Positions 31,528 to 32,007 of a stretch of DNA of 32,007 nucleotides are shown here, piece after piece. The notes under the pieces are model-generated. The model worked only from the letters and a program-made list of their open reading frames with translations. It was not told the DNA's origin and searched no databases. The stretch covers positions 1 to 32,007 of the forward strand of contig CAIWXG010000206.1 of assembly GCA_903916555.1 (NCBI GenBank). Direction: 5' to 3'. This DNA is from an uncultured Bacteroidota bacterium (GTDB taxonomy: Bacteria > Bacteroidota > Bacteroidia > Chitinophagales > Chitinophagaceae). Position 1 is the stretch's first letter. Each line of letters begins with the position of its first letter. A program made the translations under genes and the position numbers.

Positions 31528-31914
31528 TTATAAGCTATGCTTTATGGTTTTGTTTGCCATTAATTTACGAATACGAATCAGTAATTCGCCTGCCATTATA
31601 GGTTTTTTAAGATAATCGTCAGCTCCAAGTCTAAAAGCCTCCGTTATTGTTTCTTCATTGCCTACCGATGATACAATAATAATACTTACATGTTTGCGTG
31701 CAGGGTCGTTTTTTAACTTACTTATTACCTCCAAACCATTTGCATACGGCATCATTAAGTCCGAAAGAACTAAGTCATAATCTGCATGTTCTAATTTTTC
31801 AAACGCTTCTTTTCCGTTTTTTGCTAAGATAACATTATAACCATCCTTACTTAAGATGTTTTTAATTGCTTTTAGCATTATTTCATCATCTTCTACTACT
31901 AATATGTTAGCCAT
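31528..31914 (-). CDS. Single-domain response regulator (CheY-like receiver)
   Basis: The 128 residues are one complete receiver domain with no output domain. The acidic pocket is Glu8-Asp9-Asp10 (VVEDDE), the phospho-acceptor Asp52 in LSDLMMP, a Ser near 82-83, and the conserved Lys104 in YLKKP. It must act by binding another protein. As the first visible gene of the operon with the HEAT protein and both GT2 enzymes, it probably switches their activity in response to a histidine kinase. No kinase is in the window; one could lie beyond the right edge, only 93 bp away. Ending after NKTIKHSL matches the normal length of stand-alone receivers, so it is not truncated. Confidence 0.95.
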   Translation of the reverse strand: MANILVVEDDEIMLKAIKNILSKDGYNVILAKNGKEAFEKLEHADYDLVLSDLMMPYANGLEVISKLKNDPARKHVSIIIVSSVGNEETITEAFRLGADDYLKKPIMAGELLIRIRKLMANKTIKHSL

Positions 31915-32007
31915 GCATATAAATTAACTTCTCATTTTAACAATAATTTTAATGTTTTCAAATTAATTTTTGATAAAATAAAAAATATATTTAATATATT
32001 TATTCAA

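Overview
The window reads as chromosomal DNA of an AT-rich member of the Bacteroidota, most likely near Chitinophagales/Sphingobacteriales. The grounds are a SusC/SusD outer-membrane pair, a secreted protein with a type IX secretion (T9SS) C-terminal sorting domain, DUF4270 and DUF5723 family proteins, ribonuclease Y, little or no Shine-Dalgarno sequence before most starts, and several TAnnTTTG promoter elements of the Bacteroidetes type. The genus cannot be named from the sequence alone. No rRNA, tRNA, CRISPR array or complete insertion sequence was recognised.

Layout. 1-2433: the 3' end of a YifB/ComM-type ATPase gene, a very AT-rich gene for a Schlafen-AlbA_2/GHKL-ATPase protein, then a decayed second copy of the yifB tail lying exactly 2,048 bp downstream of the intact one. 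This looks like a small inserted island. 2433-3482: an AI-2E family permease. 4010-8680 (minus): a susC-susD operon with a strong terminator and an upstream palindrome. 8965-11507 (minus): an RDD membrane protein, a CoA-pyrophosphatase-type Nudix hydrolase and a pirin, each with its own intergenic region. 11664-13709 (plus): a BatA/VWA-type membrane protein with a GTG start, divergent from pirin. 14176-18296 (minus): an apparent operon of a GT5-like half-domain protein, a DUF4270 lipoprotein and glmS, closed by a bidirectional terminator; panC (18401-19246) diverges from it. 19288-21856: an NlpC/P60 peptidase (minus) and rny (plus, with a very strong terminator). 21924-22693: a gene-poor stretch ending in a plus-strand terminator that belongs to no visible gene. 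22694-24961 (minus): a DUF5723 outer-membrane protein and pdxJ. 25305-27005 (plus): a T9SS cargo protein with beta-propeller-like repeats. 27326-31914 (minus): a tightly packed four-gene operon made of a receiver-only response regulator, a membrane-anchored HEAT-repeat protein and two paralogous processive family 2 glycosyltransferases.

How the genes work together. Most of the window is core metabolism and envelope biology: GlmS feeds amino sugars to peptidoglycan and other glycans, PanC makes pantothenate for CoA, the Nudix enzyme probably recycles CoA, PdxJ makes pyridoxal phosphate, and RNase Y turns over mRNA. SusCD imports an unknown polymer. The two points that most deserve a closer look are the regulator-HEAT-GT2-GT2 operon, a plausible signal-controlled exopolysaccharide synthase of unknown product, and the Schlafen/GHKL gene bracketed by duplicated yifB tails, a plausible single-gene accessory or defence island.
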